This document shows, one piece after another, positions 26,156 to 35,569 of a stretch of 64,000 nt of DNA. The notes under the pieces are model-generated. The model ran no database searches and was not told the origin of the DNA. It worked only from the letters and a program-made list of their open reading frames with translations. The DNA comes from Tessaracoccus rhinocerotis (lineage in GTDB: Bacteria > Actinomycetota > Actinomycetes > Propionibacteriales > Propionibacteriaceae): NCBI RefSeq assembly GCF_007197885.1, contig NZ_VKKG01000001.1, forward strand, positions 908,368-972,367. The letters run 5' to 3'. Position 1 is the stretch's first letter. Each line of letters opens with the position of its first letter. Made by a program: the position numbers and the translations under genes.

Positions 26156-27166
26156 ATGTTGAAGGTCCAGGTGACCAGCCCCGGCGAGATCGCCGTCGTG
26201 GACGCCGAGCGCCCCACGCCGGCTCCCGGCGAGGCCCTCGTGCGCGTCCGCTACGCCGGTATCTGCGGCTCGGACCTGCAGACGTTCACCGGGAACCAGC
26301 CGTTCGCCAGCTACCCCCGCGTGCCGGGCCACGAGTGGTCCGGCGAGATCACCGAGGTCAACGGGGACTCCGGGGACCTGCGCGCCGGGCAGCTCGTCAC
26401 CGGCAACCCCTACTTCAACTGCGGCGAGTGCTACTCCTGCCGGCGCGGGTTGGTGAACTGCTGCGAGTCCAACCAGACCATGGGCGTGCACCGCGACGGC
26501 TCGTTCCAGGAGTACATCACCATGCCGGTGGACCGGCTCTACCCGGCCGACGGCCTGGACCCGAAGCACGCGGCGATGGTGGAGCCCTTCTCGATCGGCT
26601 GGCACGCCATGAACCGGGCGCGAGTCACCGAACGCGATCGCGTGCTGGTCCTGGGCGCCGGCGCCATCGGCATGCTCACCATGGTCTCCGCGCTGGCACG
26701 CGGGGCCGAGGTGCACATCGCCGACATCGTGCCCGAGCGGCTCGCCATCGCCCGGGAACTGGGCGCGTCCTCCGCCGTGGACCTGACCGCGACCACCGTC
26801 GCCGAGCTGATGTCCGAGGCCACCGGCGGCGACGGGTTCGACGTCGTGGGCGAGGCCACGGGCCTGCCGGTGAGCTTCCTGAACGCGATCGAGGCGGCGG
26901 CCTTCGGCGGGCGGATCGCCCTGATCGGCAACGGCAAGCGCGAGGTCTCGTTCAACCAGTCGATGCTGATCCGCAAGGAGCTCGACGTGCTGGGCTCACG
27001 AAACAGCCTCGACGCGTTCGCACCGCTGATCGAGTTGCTCCAGCGGGGCGAGGTGGACATCTCCCCGATCCTGACGGCCGTCGTGCCTGCGTTCGCGACC
27101 GTCGATGCCATGAGGGACCTGCTCGAGCACGCTGAGCTCAACGTCAAGGTCCTCGTCGAGTTCTGA
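26156..27166 (+). CDS. Zinc-binding dehydrogenase, RspB/LgoD-like
   Basis: Medium-chain zinc alcohol dehydrogenase of 336 residues. It shows CGSDLQTF with the catalytic Cys, PGHEWSGEI with the catalytic His/Glu, the structural zinc cluster CGECYSCRRGLVNCC, and the nucleotide-binding VLGAGAIGML. It belongs near RspB and LgoD, and E. coli LgoD oxidises L-galactonate to D-tagaturonate. Flanked by uxaA and uxaB, exactly the next two enzymes of that route, L-galactonate 5-dehydrogenase is the favoured activity; L-idonate or sorbitol-type oxidation is possible. AGAAGGA before ATG 26156 supports the start, 47 bp after uxaA. Confidence 0.75.
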   Translation: MLKVQVTSPGEIAVVDAERPTPAPGEALVRVRYAGICGSDLQTFTGNQPFASYPRVPGHEWSGEITEVNGDSGDLRAGQLVTGNPYFNCGECYSCRRGLVNCCESNQTMGVHRDGSFQEYITMPVDRLYPADGLDPKHAAMVEPFSIGWHAMNRARVTERDRVLVLGAGAIGMLTMVSALARGAEVHIADIVPERLAIARELGASSAVDLTATTVAELMSEATGGDGFDVVGEATGLPVSFLNAIEAAAFGGRIALIGNGKREVSFNQSMLIRKELDVLGSRNSLDAFAPLIELLQRGEVDISPILTAVVPAFATVDAMRDLLEHAELNVKVLVEF

Positions 27167-27180
27167 TCGAGGAGATCACA

Positions 27181-28566
27181 ATGAGAGTTGTCCAGTTCGG
27201 TGAGGGCGTCTTCCTGCGGGGATTCGCCGACTGGATGTTCCAGCGGTTGAACGCGGAGGCGGGCGCGGACATCCGCGTCACCCTCGTGCAGCCACGCAAC
27301 TCCGACGGCGTCGCGCGCCTGATGGCGCAGGGCGGCCGCTGGACGGTGGTCCAGCAGGGGCTGCACGACGGCGCGGAGCAGTCGCGGCGCACCGTCATCG
27401 AGTGCGTCGACTCGGGCCTCAACACGCACACGAACCCGCACGGCTTCGCCGCACTGGCACGCGACCCACAGGTGCGGGTCGTGGTGTCCAACACCACCGA
27501 AGCCGGCATCGCATGGTCCGAGGAGGACGCGGGACTCGGTGACCGGCGCGCGGAGGTCCGTTCGTTCCCGGGCAAGCTCACCTGGTTCCTCGCCGAGCGG
27601 TTCGCCACGATCCCAGCCGCCGGCACCCTGTTCGTGCTGCCGGTGGAGTTGATCGCCGACAACGGCTCCACCCTCGCCGCCCTGGTGCGGCGGATGGCCG
27701 ACGCCTGGGGCCTGGGTCCCGAGTTCCAGGCCTGGCTGGCCGACCAGGTCATATTCCTCGACACCCTCGTGGACCGCATCGTGCCCGGCCGCCCGAGCCG
27801 GCCCGTGGAGCTCGCCCCGGGAGTCCCGGACGCGTTCCCCGTGCAGGTGGAGTGGTTCCACTCCTGGTACCTGCGGGGCCCGCGCGAACTCCTCGACGTG
27901 CTCCCCCTCGACGCCCTGGACCTCAACGTCCGGTTCGTGTCTGACCTGCGCCCCTACCGGGACCTGAAGGTGCGCGTCCTCAACGCCCTGCACTCCGCCA
28001 TGGCGGCGGCCGGCACCGCGATCGGCGTGGAGTCCGTGGCCGAGGCGGTGGACCACGATGTGCTCGGCCCCTGGCTGCGCCGTCTCCTCGACGAGGAGAT
28101 CGCCCCCACCCTCGACCTGCCCGCCGACGAGGTGGCGGACTTCACCGCAGCCACCTGGGACCGCTACCGCAACCCCTTCATCCACCACCGACTCGAGAGC
28201 ATCCTGCTGAACTCCTCGGCGAAGATCCCGGCGCGGCTGGGTGACATCGCCCTGGATCGCGGTGAGGAGGGCAGCCCGCTGCTGGCCTTCGGGGTGGCCG
28301 CGTGGCTGCACCTGACCCGTGGCGCCGGGTTGTCCGACTCCCCGGAGGTGCTCGCCGCCGTCGCGGGCCTGTGGGAGCGCGTCGCATCCGGGGACCTGAC
28401 GGTCGAGGAGCTGGCGGCTCGCGTGCTCGCGGGGCCGATGGGCGCCGTCGCGTGGCCGCAGCCCTTCGTCGCGGAGGTCGGTTCCCACCTGGCGCGGATC
28501 GGGACCGCGGGCCCCCTGACGGCGCTGCGGGCCGTGGCGGCGGTGGAAGCGACTGCGGCCAGATAG
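27181..28566 (+). CDS. uxaB: Tagaturonate reductase (mannitol dehydrogenase family)
   Basis: NAD(H)-dependent interconversion of D-tagaturonate and D-altronate. The 461-residue protein has the long-chain mannitol dehydrogenase layout: VQFGEGVFLRGFADW at the N-terminus, FVLPVELIADNG in the middle, RFVSDLRPYRDLKVRVLNALHSAMA with the catalytic Lys of K-x-x-x-x-N-x-x-H, and a helical C-terminus. The compact N-terminus (the nucleotide-binding part starts at residue 4) is UxaB-like rather than UxuB-like. GGAG lies 7 nt before ATG 27181. The TAG stop is also the first half of the cysS -10 box (TAGACT). Confidence 0.85.
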   Translation: MRVVQFGEGVFLRGFADWMFQRLNAEAGADIRVTLVQPRNSDGVARLMAQGGRWTVVQQGLHDGAEQSRRTVIECVDSGLNTHTNPHGFAALARDPQVRVVVSNTTEAGIAWSEEDAGLGDRRAEVRSFPGKLTWFLAERFATIPAAGTLFVLPVELIADNGSTLAALVRRMADAWGLGPEFQAWLADQVIFLDTLVDRIVPGRPSRPVELAPGVPDAFPVQVEWFHSWYLRGPRELLDVLPLDALDLNVRFVSDLRPYRDLKVRVLNALHSAMAAAGTAIGVESVAEAVDHDVLGPWLRRLLDEEIAPTLDLPADEVADFTAATWDRYRNPFIHHRLESILLNSSAKIPARLGDIALDRGEEGSPLLAFGVAAWLHLTRGAGLSDSPEVLAAVAGLWERVASGDLTVEELAARVLAGPMGAVAWPQPFVAEVGSHLARIGTAGPLTALRAVAAVEATAAR

Positions 28567-28569
28567 ACT
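28564..28569 (+). promoter_or_regulatory. Putative leaderless -10 box of cysS, overlapping the uxaB stop
   Basis: TAGACT, whose TAG is the stop codon of uxaB, is followed by 6 nt and GTG 28576. Confidence 0.6.
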
Positions 28570-28575
28570 CGTCGG

Positions 28576-30018
28576 GTGAGTTTCCGCCTGTACGACACCG
28601 CCGCCCGTGCGGTGCGCCCACTCGAACCCCTCGTCGAGGGCGAGGTCTCGATCTACCACTGCGGCCTGACCGTGCAGTCCTCGCCGCACCTCGGCCACAT
28701 CCGCAAGGAGGTGGTCTTCGACGTGTTGCGCCGGTGGCTGGAGCACAAGGGCCTGGCGGTCACCGTGGTGGCGAACGTGACCGACATCGACGACAAGATC
28801 CTCGCCAAGTCCGCGGAGAGCGGGTTCGAGTGGTGGGCGCACGCCTACAAGTTCGAGCGTGAACTGCACGACGCCTACGCCGCGCTGGGCTGCAAGCCCC
28901 CCACCTACGAGCCGCGGGCAACCGGACACATCACCGAGATGCTGGAACTGGTCGAGGTCCTCCTGGAGCGCGGCCACGCCTACGTGGCCGAGGACACCTC
29001 CGGCGACGTGTACTTCGACGTGCGCTCGTGGCCCCGCTACGGCGAACTCTCCGGCCAGAAGGTCGACGAGATGGAGGCCGCCGCCGACGCCGACCCACGA
29101 GGCAAGCGTGACCCGCGCGACTTCGCACTGTGGAAGGGCCACAAGCCCGACGAGCCCGAAACGGCCTCCTGGCCCGCCCCCTGGGGACGCGGCCGGCCCG
29201 GCTGGCACCTGGAGTGCTCCGCCATGGCGGGCAAGTACCTCGGTGACACCTTCGACATCCACGGCGGCGGCATCGACCTGCGCTTCCCCCACCACGAGAA
29301 CGAGCTCGCCCAGTCCGCCGCGGCCGGCCACGGCTTCGCCCGGCACTGGATGCACAACGCCTGGGTGACGATGGCCGGCGAGAAGATGAGCAAGTCGTTG
29401 GGCAACACCGCGCAGGTCAGCGAGGTCACGAAGACCTACTCGCCGCGTGCGGTCCGTTACTTCCTCGCCGCCCCGCACTACCGCTCAACCATCGAGTTCT
29501 CCCCCGCCGACGAGGCCACCCGCGGCTCGCTCGCCGAGGCCGAGAAGGCCATCGAACGGATCGACACCTTCCTGGCCCGCGCCGTCGAACTGGTGGGCGA
29601 GGCCCAGGTGGACCCCACCCCCTCCACGGAGCACTGGGCCACGTTCCAGCGCTCGATGGACGAGGACCTCGGCACCCCCGGGGCCGTGGCGGCGCTGTTC
29701 GACGCGATCCGCGCCGGCAACCAGGCCATCACCTCCGGCGACGCCGACACCGTCGGCACCCACGTCGTCGCGATCACCGCGATGCTCGACGTGCTGGGCC
29801 TGAACCCCTCCGCGCCCGAGTGGGCCGGTGCCATGGCCGTCGACAACCTGACCCCCGTCGTCGACGGCCTGGTCGCGCACCTCCTCGAGCAGCGCAACAC
29901 CGCCCGCGCCGCCAAGGACTGGGCCGCGGCCGACGCCATCCGAGACACCCTGGCCCACCTCGGCCTCAACATCACAGACACCCCCAGCGGTCCGCGCTGG
30001 AGCTTGGAGAAGCACTGA
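28576..30018 (+). CDS. cysS: Cysteinyl-tRNA synthetase
   Basis: Class I aminoacyl-tRNA synthetase charging tRNA-Cys. The 480-residue sequence has [22 protein letters not shown] (HIGH-type HLGH), the zinc residues including CGLTV and [21 protein letters not shown], and EKMSKSLGN (KMSKS). Length fits the 460-490 residue family. Starts at GTG with a leaderless-type -10 and overlaps rlmB as TGATG. The pair cysS-rlmB next to ispF-ispD-carD is the mycobacterial gene order as well. Confidence 0.97.
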   Translation: MSFRLYDTAARAVRPLEPLVEGEVSIYHCGLTVQSSPHLGHIRKEVVFDVLRRWLEHKGLAVTVVANVTDIDDKILAKSAESGFEWWAHAYKFERELHDAYAALGCKPPTYEPRATGHITEMLELVEVLLERGHAYVAEDTSGDVYFDVRSWPRYGELSGQKVDEMEAAADADPRGKRDPRDFALWKGHKPDEPETASWPAPWGRGRPGWHLECSAMAGKYLGDTFDIHGGGIDLRFPHHENELAQSAAAGHGFARHWMHNAWVTMAGEKMSKSLGNTAQVSEVTKTYSPRAVRYFLAAPHYRSTIEFSPADEATRGSLAEAEKAIERIDTFLARAVELVGEAQVDPTPSTEHWATFQRSMDEDLGTPGAVAALFDAIRAGNQAITSGDADTVGTHVVAITAMLDVLGLNPSAPEWAGAMAVDNLTPVVDGLVAHLLEQRNTARAAKDWAAADAIRDTLAHLGLNITDTPSGPRWSLEKH

Positions 30019-30968
30019 TGCCCGGAAACTCGTCCCGTCGCGGCGCCACCTCGAAGGGCAAGGCGAACACCGCCGGCTCCGGGGGTCGCATCCGCCGATC
30101 ACTCAAGGGCAAGGGCCCCACGCCCAAGGCCGAGGACCGCACCTACCACAAGGCCTTCAAGGCCAAGCAGGCCGCGGCCAAGCGCACGCCGGCGAAGAAC
30201 AGGACCACCCGCACCGCCGTCGGCGCCGACTGGGTGGTGGGCCGCAACCCAGTGCTCGAGGCACTGCTCGCGGGCATGCCCGTCAAGCAGGCGCTGGTTG
30301 CCGAGGGCGCTGAGCGCGACGACAGGCTGCGCGAGATCCTGAAGTTCACCGCCGAGCGCTCGATGCCGCTGCTGCAGGTGACCCGCGCAGAACTGGACCG
30401 CGTGACGGGAGGCCTCGTCCACCAGGGCGTGGCCATCCAGCTGCCCGCCTACGAGTACGCCGACGTCGAGGACGTGCTTGCAGACGCCGTCGCCGCGGAC
30501 GCCAAGGGGCTCGTGGTGGCGCTCGACGGCGTGACCGACCCCCGCAACCTCGGGGCCATCGTGCGCTCGGCCGCGGCGTTCGGCGCGCAGGGCGTCGTAA
30601 TCCCTGCCCGACGTTCGGCCTCGATGACCGCAGCCGCGTGGAAGACCTCGGCCGGCGCCGCCGCCCGCATCCCGGTGGCGATGGCCACCAACCTGAACCG
30701 TGCACTGGAGAAGGCCTCGAAGCTGGGCATGACCGTCGTGGGGCTCGCCGGTGAGAGTGACGTGCCGCTGTCCGGCGTCCCGAGCGACGGTCCCGTGATG
30801 ATCGTGGTCGGCTCCGAGGGCGAGGGGCTGTCCCGCCTCGTGCGGGAGCACTGCGACCTGCTGGTCTCGATCCCGATCGCGAGCGAGGTGGAGTCCCTGA
30901 ACGCGTCGGTGGCCACCTCGGTGTCGCTGTACGAGATCAGCCAGCAGCGCCTGCTCGCCGCGGAGTGA
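30018..30968 (+). CDS. rlmB: 23S rRNA 2'-O-ribose methyltransferase, TrmH/SpoU family
   Basis: SPOUT methyltransferase expected to methylate the ribose of a 23S rRNA guanosine (RlmB G2251 type). The 316-residue protein has a very basic, disordered N-terminus (about 1-65, Lys/Arg/Gly-rich), a substrate-binding domain beginning VGRNPVLEALLAG, and the SPOUT motifs VVALDGVTDPRNLGAIVRSAAAFG (motif 1), VVGSEGEGLSRLVREHCD (motif 2) and IPIASEVESLNASVATSVSLYEI (motif 3). ATG 30018 overlaps the cysS TGA by one base. Confidence 0.93.
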   Translation: MPGNSSRRGATSKGKANTAGSGGRIRRSLKGKGPTPKAEDRTYHKAFKAKQAAAKRTPAKNRTTRTAVGADWVVGRNPVLEALLAGMPVKQALVAEGAERDDRLREILKFTAERSMPLLQVTRAELDRVTGGLVHQGVAIQLPAYEYADVEDVLADAVAADAKGLVVALDGVTDPRNLGAIVRSAAAFGAQGVVIPARRSASMTAAAWKTSAGAAARIPVAMATNLNRALEKASKLGMTVVGLAGESDVPLSGVPSDGPVMIVVGSEGEGLSRLVREHCDLLVSIPIASEVESLNASVATSVSLYEISQQRLLAAE

Positions 30969-30983
30969 TCCGGGCGCCGCGGC

Positions 30984-32138
30984 TCAGCTCGGGCGGGGCC
31001 GCGGCTGGTACTCGATGAGGAACTCCAACGGCTCCGCCGGCGTCGAGAAGTCAGCCGGGATGTTCTGGTAGTCGGTGTAGTCCACCTCGATGGGCCCCGT
31101 GGGGTTGATGCCGAGCACGCCGCTGGCGTCCCTGCCCGACACCGGCCAGATCACCATCAGGTCCACCTGGGTGCGGGCGAGGGCCTCTGTCGTGACGCTC
31201 TCCGGGTGGGCGGCAGGGATCTTCTGGCCAGCAGCGTCCTGGTAGGTGAACGACTGCGCCACGTTGATGTTCTGCTGCCCGAAGACGTCTCCCCCCGCCT
31301 GGATCCGCGCGTTCATGGCGGTGACCAGCCACTGCTTGCCCTCCGGCGCCCAACCAAGGATCGGCGTCCAGGGAAGGAGTTCACTGTCCGGCCGCAGCGT
31401 CAGCACCACCTCGCCGCTCTGGGCCTGCAGTTCCGCGGGGGGTTGCGTGGTGAACCCGCGCCTGAACGTGCCGTTCTCCGGGGCACAGGTGATGTCCCAG
31501 CGCTCCCGGAAGCCCAGGTTGGCGTTCCAGGCCTCGTCGGTGACCGGAAGGCCGGTGCGCAGGTCGACGCTGACGGTCTGGCCCTCGTCGGTGACCTCGA
31601 GTGTGATCTGGTCATCCGGCAGCACGCTGAAGATGAACATCTCCCACTCCGTGAGGTAGCTGCCCGAGGACGGGTTGAACTTGTCGAACAGGTTGGGCAA
31701 CGGGATGCGGTTGCTGCCCACCCTGAGCTCGCTGGTCACGACGTGCTCGGTGGTCTCGACGTAGGCCGGCAGGCCGCCCTTGAGCGTGAACGCCGCGAGC
31801 TGGTAGCCCGGTGGAGCCTTCAGCGGTGTCGCCTCGCCCACCTGCGCCGCGGTCTCCAGCGACAACCTGTCGCCGGTGAACCAGCCCTGCAGTGTCGCGT
31901 CGAAGTGCGGGGTGGATACCACCAGCGAACCGTAGTCGCCCTCGGGCAGGTTCTTGGCAATGCCGTCGCGGGACCGCAGGAAGTACTCGGAGTCGACCTC
32001 CTTGGCGGGATCGACGCTGGCAGTGGGGGTGGGACTCTCGCTCGGGGGGTTGAAGTCCACCGGCTCGAACGAACAGCCGGACACCGCTGCTGCCGCGAGG
32101 CCCAGGAGGGCGGCGCGTCTCGTAACTTCGTGACCCAC
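30984..32138 (-). CDS. Predicted Tat-exported lipoprotein, function unknown
   Basis: A 384-residue exported lipoprotein. The N-terminus [24 protein letters not shown] combines a twin-arginine pair with a lipobox (VSGC, Cys22). A short Pro/Ser/Thr segment follows and then a beta-rich domain without recognised family ([48 protein letters not shown]). Starts at GTG 32138, 6 nt after TACCCT, so probably leaderless. It converges on rlmB with a 15-bp gap and is divergent from glyA. Possibly cell-surface associated; no ligand can be assigned. Confidence 0.72.
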   Translation of the reverse strand: MGHEVTRRAALLGLAAAAVSGCSFEPVDFNPPSESPTPTASVDPAKEVDSEYFLRSRDGIAKNLPEGDYGSLVVSTPHFDATLQGWFTGDRLSLETAAQVGEATPLKAPPGYQLAAFTLKGGLPAYVETTEHVVTSELRVGSNRIPLPNLFDKFNPSSGSYLTEWEMFIFSVLPDDQITLEVTDEGQTVSVDLRTGLPVTDEAWNANLGFRERWDITCAPENGTFRRGFTTQPPAELQAQSGEVVLTLRPDSELLPWTPILGWAPEGKQWLVTAMNARIQAGGDVFGQQNINVAQSFTYQDAAGQKIPAAHPESVTTEALARTQVDLMVIWPVSGRDASGVLGINPTGPIEVDYTDYQNIPADFSTPAEPLEFLIEYQPRPRPS

Positions 32139-32144
32139 GGGTCG

Positions 32145-32150
32145 AGGGTA
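32145..32150 (-). promoter_or_regulatory. Putative leaderless -10 box of the lipoprotein gene
   Basis: TACCCT on the minus strand, 6 nt before GTG 32138. Confidence 0.5.
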
Positions 32151-32230
32151 GACGATCAGGGAGCCACGGCCGCTCGGCCCCGACGCCCGGGCGCCCTAGA
32201 CTGAGGGCAAGACACCCGACAAGGAGAACT

Positions 32231-33667
32231 GTGACCGACATCTCTGAACTCAGCAAGGCCTACCAGACACTGCTCAGCACCATCGAAGCAGTGGAACCCC
32301 GCATCGCGGAGGCCACGCGCTCGGAGCTCGCGGACCAGCGTGACTCGCTGAAGCTCATCGCGTCCGAGAACTACGCAAGCCTGCCCGTCCTCGCCACCAT
32401 GGGGACCTGGCTCAGTGACAAGTACGCCGAGGGTACCGTCGGGCACCGCTTCTACGCCGGTTGCCAGAACGTCGACACCGTCGAGTCAGTCGCTGCGGAG
32501 CACGCCCGCGAACTGTTCGGCGCCGAGTACGCCTACGTCCAGCCGCACTCCGGCATCGACGCCAACCTGACCGCCTACTGGGCGATCCTCGCCCACCACG
32601 TGGAGATGCCCGCCCTTGAGGAGTTCGGCGTCAAGAATGTCCAAGCCCTCACCGAAGCCGACTGGGAGACCCTGCGCGCCCGTTTCGGACAGCAGCGCCT
32701 CCTGGGCATGAGCCTCGACGCCGGTGGGCACCTGACCCACGGCTTCCGCCCCAACGTGTCGGGCAAGATGTTCCACCAGAACCACTACGGCACCGATCCC
32801 GAGACCCAGTTGCTGGACTACGACGCCGTCGCCGCGAAGGCCCGGGAGTTCAAGCCGCTGATCCTCGTCGCCGGCTACTCCGCCTACCCCCGCCGCGTGA
32901 ACTTCGCCAAGATGCGTGAGATCGCCGACGAGGTGGGCGCCGTGCTGATGGTTGACATGGCTCACTTCGCCGGCCTCGTCGCCGGCAAGGTGTTCACCGG
33001 CGAGGAGGACCCGATTCCCTACGCCCAGGTCGTCACCACCACCACCCACAAGTCGCTGCGAGGGCCTCGCGGCGGCATGGTGCTGGCCACCCAGGAGTAC
33101 GCGGCGGACGTCGACCGTGGCTGCCCGCTCGTCCTGGGCGGTCCGCTCAGCCACGTGATGGCCGCCAAGGCCGTGGCGCTGGCCGAGGCCCGCACCAAGG
33201 AGTTCCAGACCTACGCGCAGGCCGTGGCCGACAACGCCAAGGCGCTCGCCGAGGGGCTCCTGACCCGGGGCGGGAAGCTCGTCACCGGCGGCACCGACAA
33301 CCACATCGTGCTGCTCGACGTCACCGGCTACGGCCTGACCGGCCGCCAGGCCGAGTCGGCGCTGCTGGACGCGGGGATCGTGACCAACCGCAACGCAGTC
33401 CCCAACGACCCCAACGGCGCCTGGTACACCAGCGGCGTCCGTCTGGGAACCCCCGCCCTGACCTCGCGCGGCTTCACCACCTCGGACATGGACTCGGTGG
33501 CGCAGCTGATCGACGAGGTCCTGCGCTCCACCACCCCGGTGCCCACGAAGGACGGCAAGCCCGGCAAGGCCAAGTACGACCTGGCGTCCGACGTCGCGGC
33601 GAACAGCCACAACGTCGCCGGCGGCATGCTGCAGGCCCACCCCCTCTACCCGGGCTTCGAGCTCTGA
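32231..33667 (+). CDS. glyA: Serine hydroxymethyltransferase, long actinobacterial form
   Basis: PLP enzyme interconverting serine and glycine while loading tetrahydrofolate with one carbon. The 478-residue protein is about 50-60 residues longer than E. coli GlyA; an insertion around residues 110-155 ([23 protein letters not shown]) accounts for much of it and is shared by long actinobacterial homologs. Signatures are [38 protein letters not shown], and [16 protein letters not shown] with the Schiff-base Lys. AAGGAG 4 nt before GTG 32231 supports the start; TAGACT (32195-32200) upstream could be the -10. No glycine riboswitch was seen. Confidence 0.94.
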   Translation: MTDISELSKAYQTLLSTIEAVEPRIAEATRSELADQRDSLKLIASENYASLPVLATMGTWLSDKYAEGTVGHRFYAGCQNVDTVESVAAEHARELFGAEYAYVQPHSGIDANLTAYWAILAHHVEMPALEEFGVKNVQALTEADWETLRARFGQQRLLGMSLDAGGHLTHGFRPNVSGKMFHQNHYGTDPETQLLDYDAVAAKAREFKPLILVAGYSAYPRRVNFAKMREIADEVGAVLMVDMAHFAGLVAGKVFTGEEDPIPYAQVVTTTTHKSLRGPRGGMVLATQEYAADVDRGCPLVLGGPLSHVMAAKAVALAEARTKEFQTYAQAVADNAKALAEGLLTRGGKLVTGGTDNHIVLLDVTGYGLTGRQAESALLDAGIVTNRNAVPNDPNGAWYTSGVRLGTPALTSRGFTTSDMDSVAQLIDEVLRSTTPVPTKDGKPGKAKYDLASDVAANSHNVAGGMLQAHPLYPGFEL

Positions 33668-33685
33668 GCCCGACCTGACGTTGCA

Positions 33686-33722
33686 GCGGGGCGCCGACCG
33701 GATGATCCGGTCGGCGCCCCGC
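33686..33722. terminator. Bidirectional terminator between glyA and DUF2207 gene
   Basis: Perfect 17-bp stem (GCGGGGCGCCGACCGGA and complement) with a TGA loop, located between converging genes; the strongest hairpin of the window. Confidence 0.88.
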
Positions 33723-33741
33723 TCTCGTCAGGTCCCGGTCC

Positions 33742-35451
33742 TCAGCGGGCGAACAGCTCCCCCTGCACCGTGTGGATGAACTGGGTGAGCGAGGCCGGAA
33801 GGTCCCTCAGGTGCCAGGTCTCGGGTGCGTGGTACCAGGAGATGTCGGTGGGGTCGGGGGTGGCGTCGTCGTCGGCGCGGACCATCGCCTCCAGCCAGCG
33901 GCCCTTACCTCCCAGCACGACGGCATACGGCAGCAGCCGTGAGATCTCCGGCAGCTCGCGCCCCGAGGGCATGTTGTCCGTCGGGTGCGTGGTCAGCAGG
34001 GACGACAGCGCTCCGAGGCCGCTGACGAGCTTGGCACCCTTCTTGGTGCGGCGCGGCATCCGGTCGGCCACCCACAGCAGCGCCAGCGCGAGCAGCACGA
34101 GCACGAGTCCCAGGAAGCCGAACTGGGTGAACACGATCAGCAGGCCGGCGGCGACCGCGGCCGCGACGACGCCGATGATGCCGATGCGGCGCCAGTTGTT
34201 CCGGGTGGAGTCCGGCCGGGACTCGAACCAGCCACGCTGCACGACGTCGTCGTAGAGGGCGCTCTGGATGTTGCCGATCACGGGACTGAGCGTCGCCGGC
34301 AGCGTCGAGACGAGCGTCTCGCCGCCGATCGGGGCGATGGCGTCCAGGATCTGGGTCTCGAAGGCGGCCAGCTCGTCGCCGCCGGTCTCGGTACGGCTGA
34401 GCTTCCAGTCCAGCAGCCCGTGCTGGTCGTGCGGGAGCTCGGTGATCAGGAGGTGGCCCCGGACCGCCAGGTCCAGCAGGGTGGCGGTGACGTCGACGGG
34501 GTCCACCCGCTCGTCCGCGACGGTGCCGACGTGGCCCGGCCGCACACCGTCGTGGATCTCGAAGACGGACTCGCCGTCACCGACGGGACGGAAGGTGGCC
34601 ACGGGGGCGAACTCGCCGTCGTGGGAGGCGTCGACGCCGGTGCGGCGGTGCAGCAGGTACAGCGCCAGCGCGCCGAGCAGGAGGGCGCCGAGGGCGGTGA
34701 GGATGGTGAGCGGAGTGATGGCGAAGGCGCGGTTGAGGCTCCAGTCCTCGTGCACGACGTCGGTGGCCGCCACTGCGGAACCGGCGACGCCGACGGTGAT
34801 GGTCACCTGCTCGCCGATGCCGCGCTCGAAGCTCTTGAACGTGGGCAACGGGGCGTCGTGGGTGCCGGCGGCGTAGAGCTCGCACTTGACCACGGCACCG
34901 GGCGGGCCCGCGAGGCAGTCGATCAGCTCGACGACGGCGCCGACGCGGATCGTGCCGCTGACCTCCGCCACCTCGACGCTGAGGCCCTGGAGGGCGCGCC
35001 AGCTGAAGATGGTGAGCTCGCCCGTGGCGCCCTGGTCCGAGCGGGTGGCGCCCGAGACCTCGTAGCTGATGGTGATCGGCTGGTTGCCGGCGTCGGAGGT
35101 GTCCAACGCCACGACGAGGTAGTCGCCGTCCTCCGTGACCTCGGCGTCGGCCGCGGCACCGCCGATGGTTGCCTGCACACCCGTGATCTCGTAGACGAAG
35201 CTGCGGGTGTCGTCGATCGGCGCCCGCAGCGCCAGGCGCTGGGTCAGCCGGTCGGGGGCGGCGTCACCGAAGGTGATGGTCTCGGTGGCCTTGAGGATTC
35301 CGTCGGGGCCCAGCTGGCCGTCGAACTCGTAGGTGTCTGCGATCGGACCCTCGGCGTGCGCGGCGGTGGCCCCGAGGAACGTCGCGAGCACGACCAGGCA
35401 AAGCACGGATAGCAGGCGCTGGACGCGCCCGACGGAGGAGGTCTTCAACAA
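33742..35451 (-). CDS. DUF2207 membrane protein
   Basis: A 569-residue exported membrane protein of unknown function. A signal peptide (LLSVLCLVVLATFLGATAAHAEG) precedes an extracytoplasmic beta domain of about 190 residues (DUF2207; TYEFDGQLGPDGILKATETITF). A transmembrane helix follows at about 235-258, then a cytoplasmic region with winged-helix-like content (VTATLLDLAVRGHLLITELPHD), and two more membrane segments (IGIIGVVAAAVAAGLLIVF and LGLVLVLLALALLWV). The C-terminus is cytoplasmic (SWYHAPETWHLRDL). Start is TTG 35451, supported by AGGAG 8 nt upstream. Monocistronic. Confidence 0.82.
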   Translation of the reverse strand: MLKTSSVGRVQRLLSVLCLVVLATFLGATAAHAEGPIADTYEFDGQLGPDGILKATETITFGDAAPDRLTQRLALRAPIDDTRSFVYEITGVQATIGGAAADAEVTEDGDYLVVALDTSDAGNQPITISYEVSGATRSDQGATGELTIFSWRALQGLSVEVAEVSGTIRVGAVVELIDCLAGPPGAVVKCELYAAGTHDAPLPTFKSFERGIGEQVTITVGVAGSAVAATDVVHEDWSLNRAFAITPLTILTALGALLLGALALYLLHRRTGVDASHDGEFAPVATFRPVGDGESVFEIHDGVRPGHVGTVADERVDPVDVTATLLDLAVRGHLLITELPHDQHGLLDWKLSRTETGGDELAAFETQILDAIAPIGGETLVSTLPATLSPVIGNIQSALYDDVVQRGWFESRPDSTRNNWRRIGIIGVVAAAVAAGLLIVFTQFGFLGLVLVLLALALLWVADRMPRRTKKGAKLVSGLGALSSLLTTHPTDNMPSGRELPEISRLLPYAVVLGGKGRWLEAMVRADDDATPDPTDISWYHAPETWHLRDLPASLTQFIHTVQGELFAR

Positions 35452-35557
35452 GGTCCGGTCTCCTATTTGTTCGTGAGTCTCGCAACGGACGGTATCGCAC
35501 CGTCGGACCGCTGGGAAGACAATGTTGCATCTTTCAACCCCTGCCCCGGCTTGCGGT

Positions 35558-35563
35558 TACCCT
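35558..35563 (+). promoter_or_regulatory. Putative leaderless -10 box of the neutral metallopeptidase gene
   Basis: TACCCT, 6 nt before GTG 35570, with no ribosome-binding site. Confidence 0.5.
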
Positions 35564-35569
35564 GTGCTC

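Noticed and set aside
32139..32230. Glycine riboswitch before glyA
   Set aside because: The gap is short and holds a TAGACT box and a normal ribosome-binding site; the conserved glycine aptamer core was not seen.
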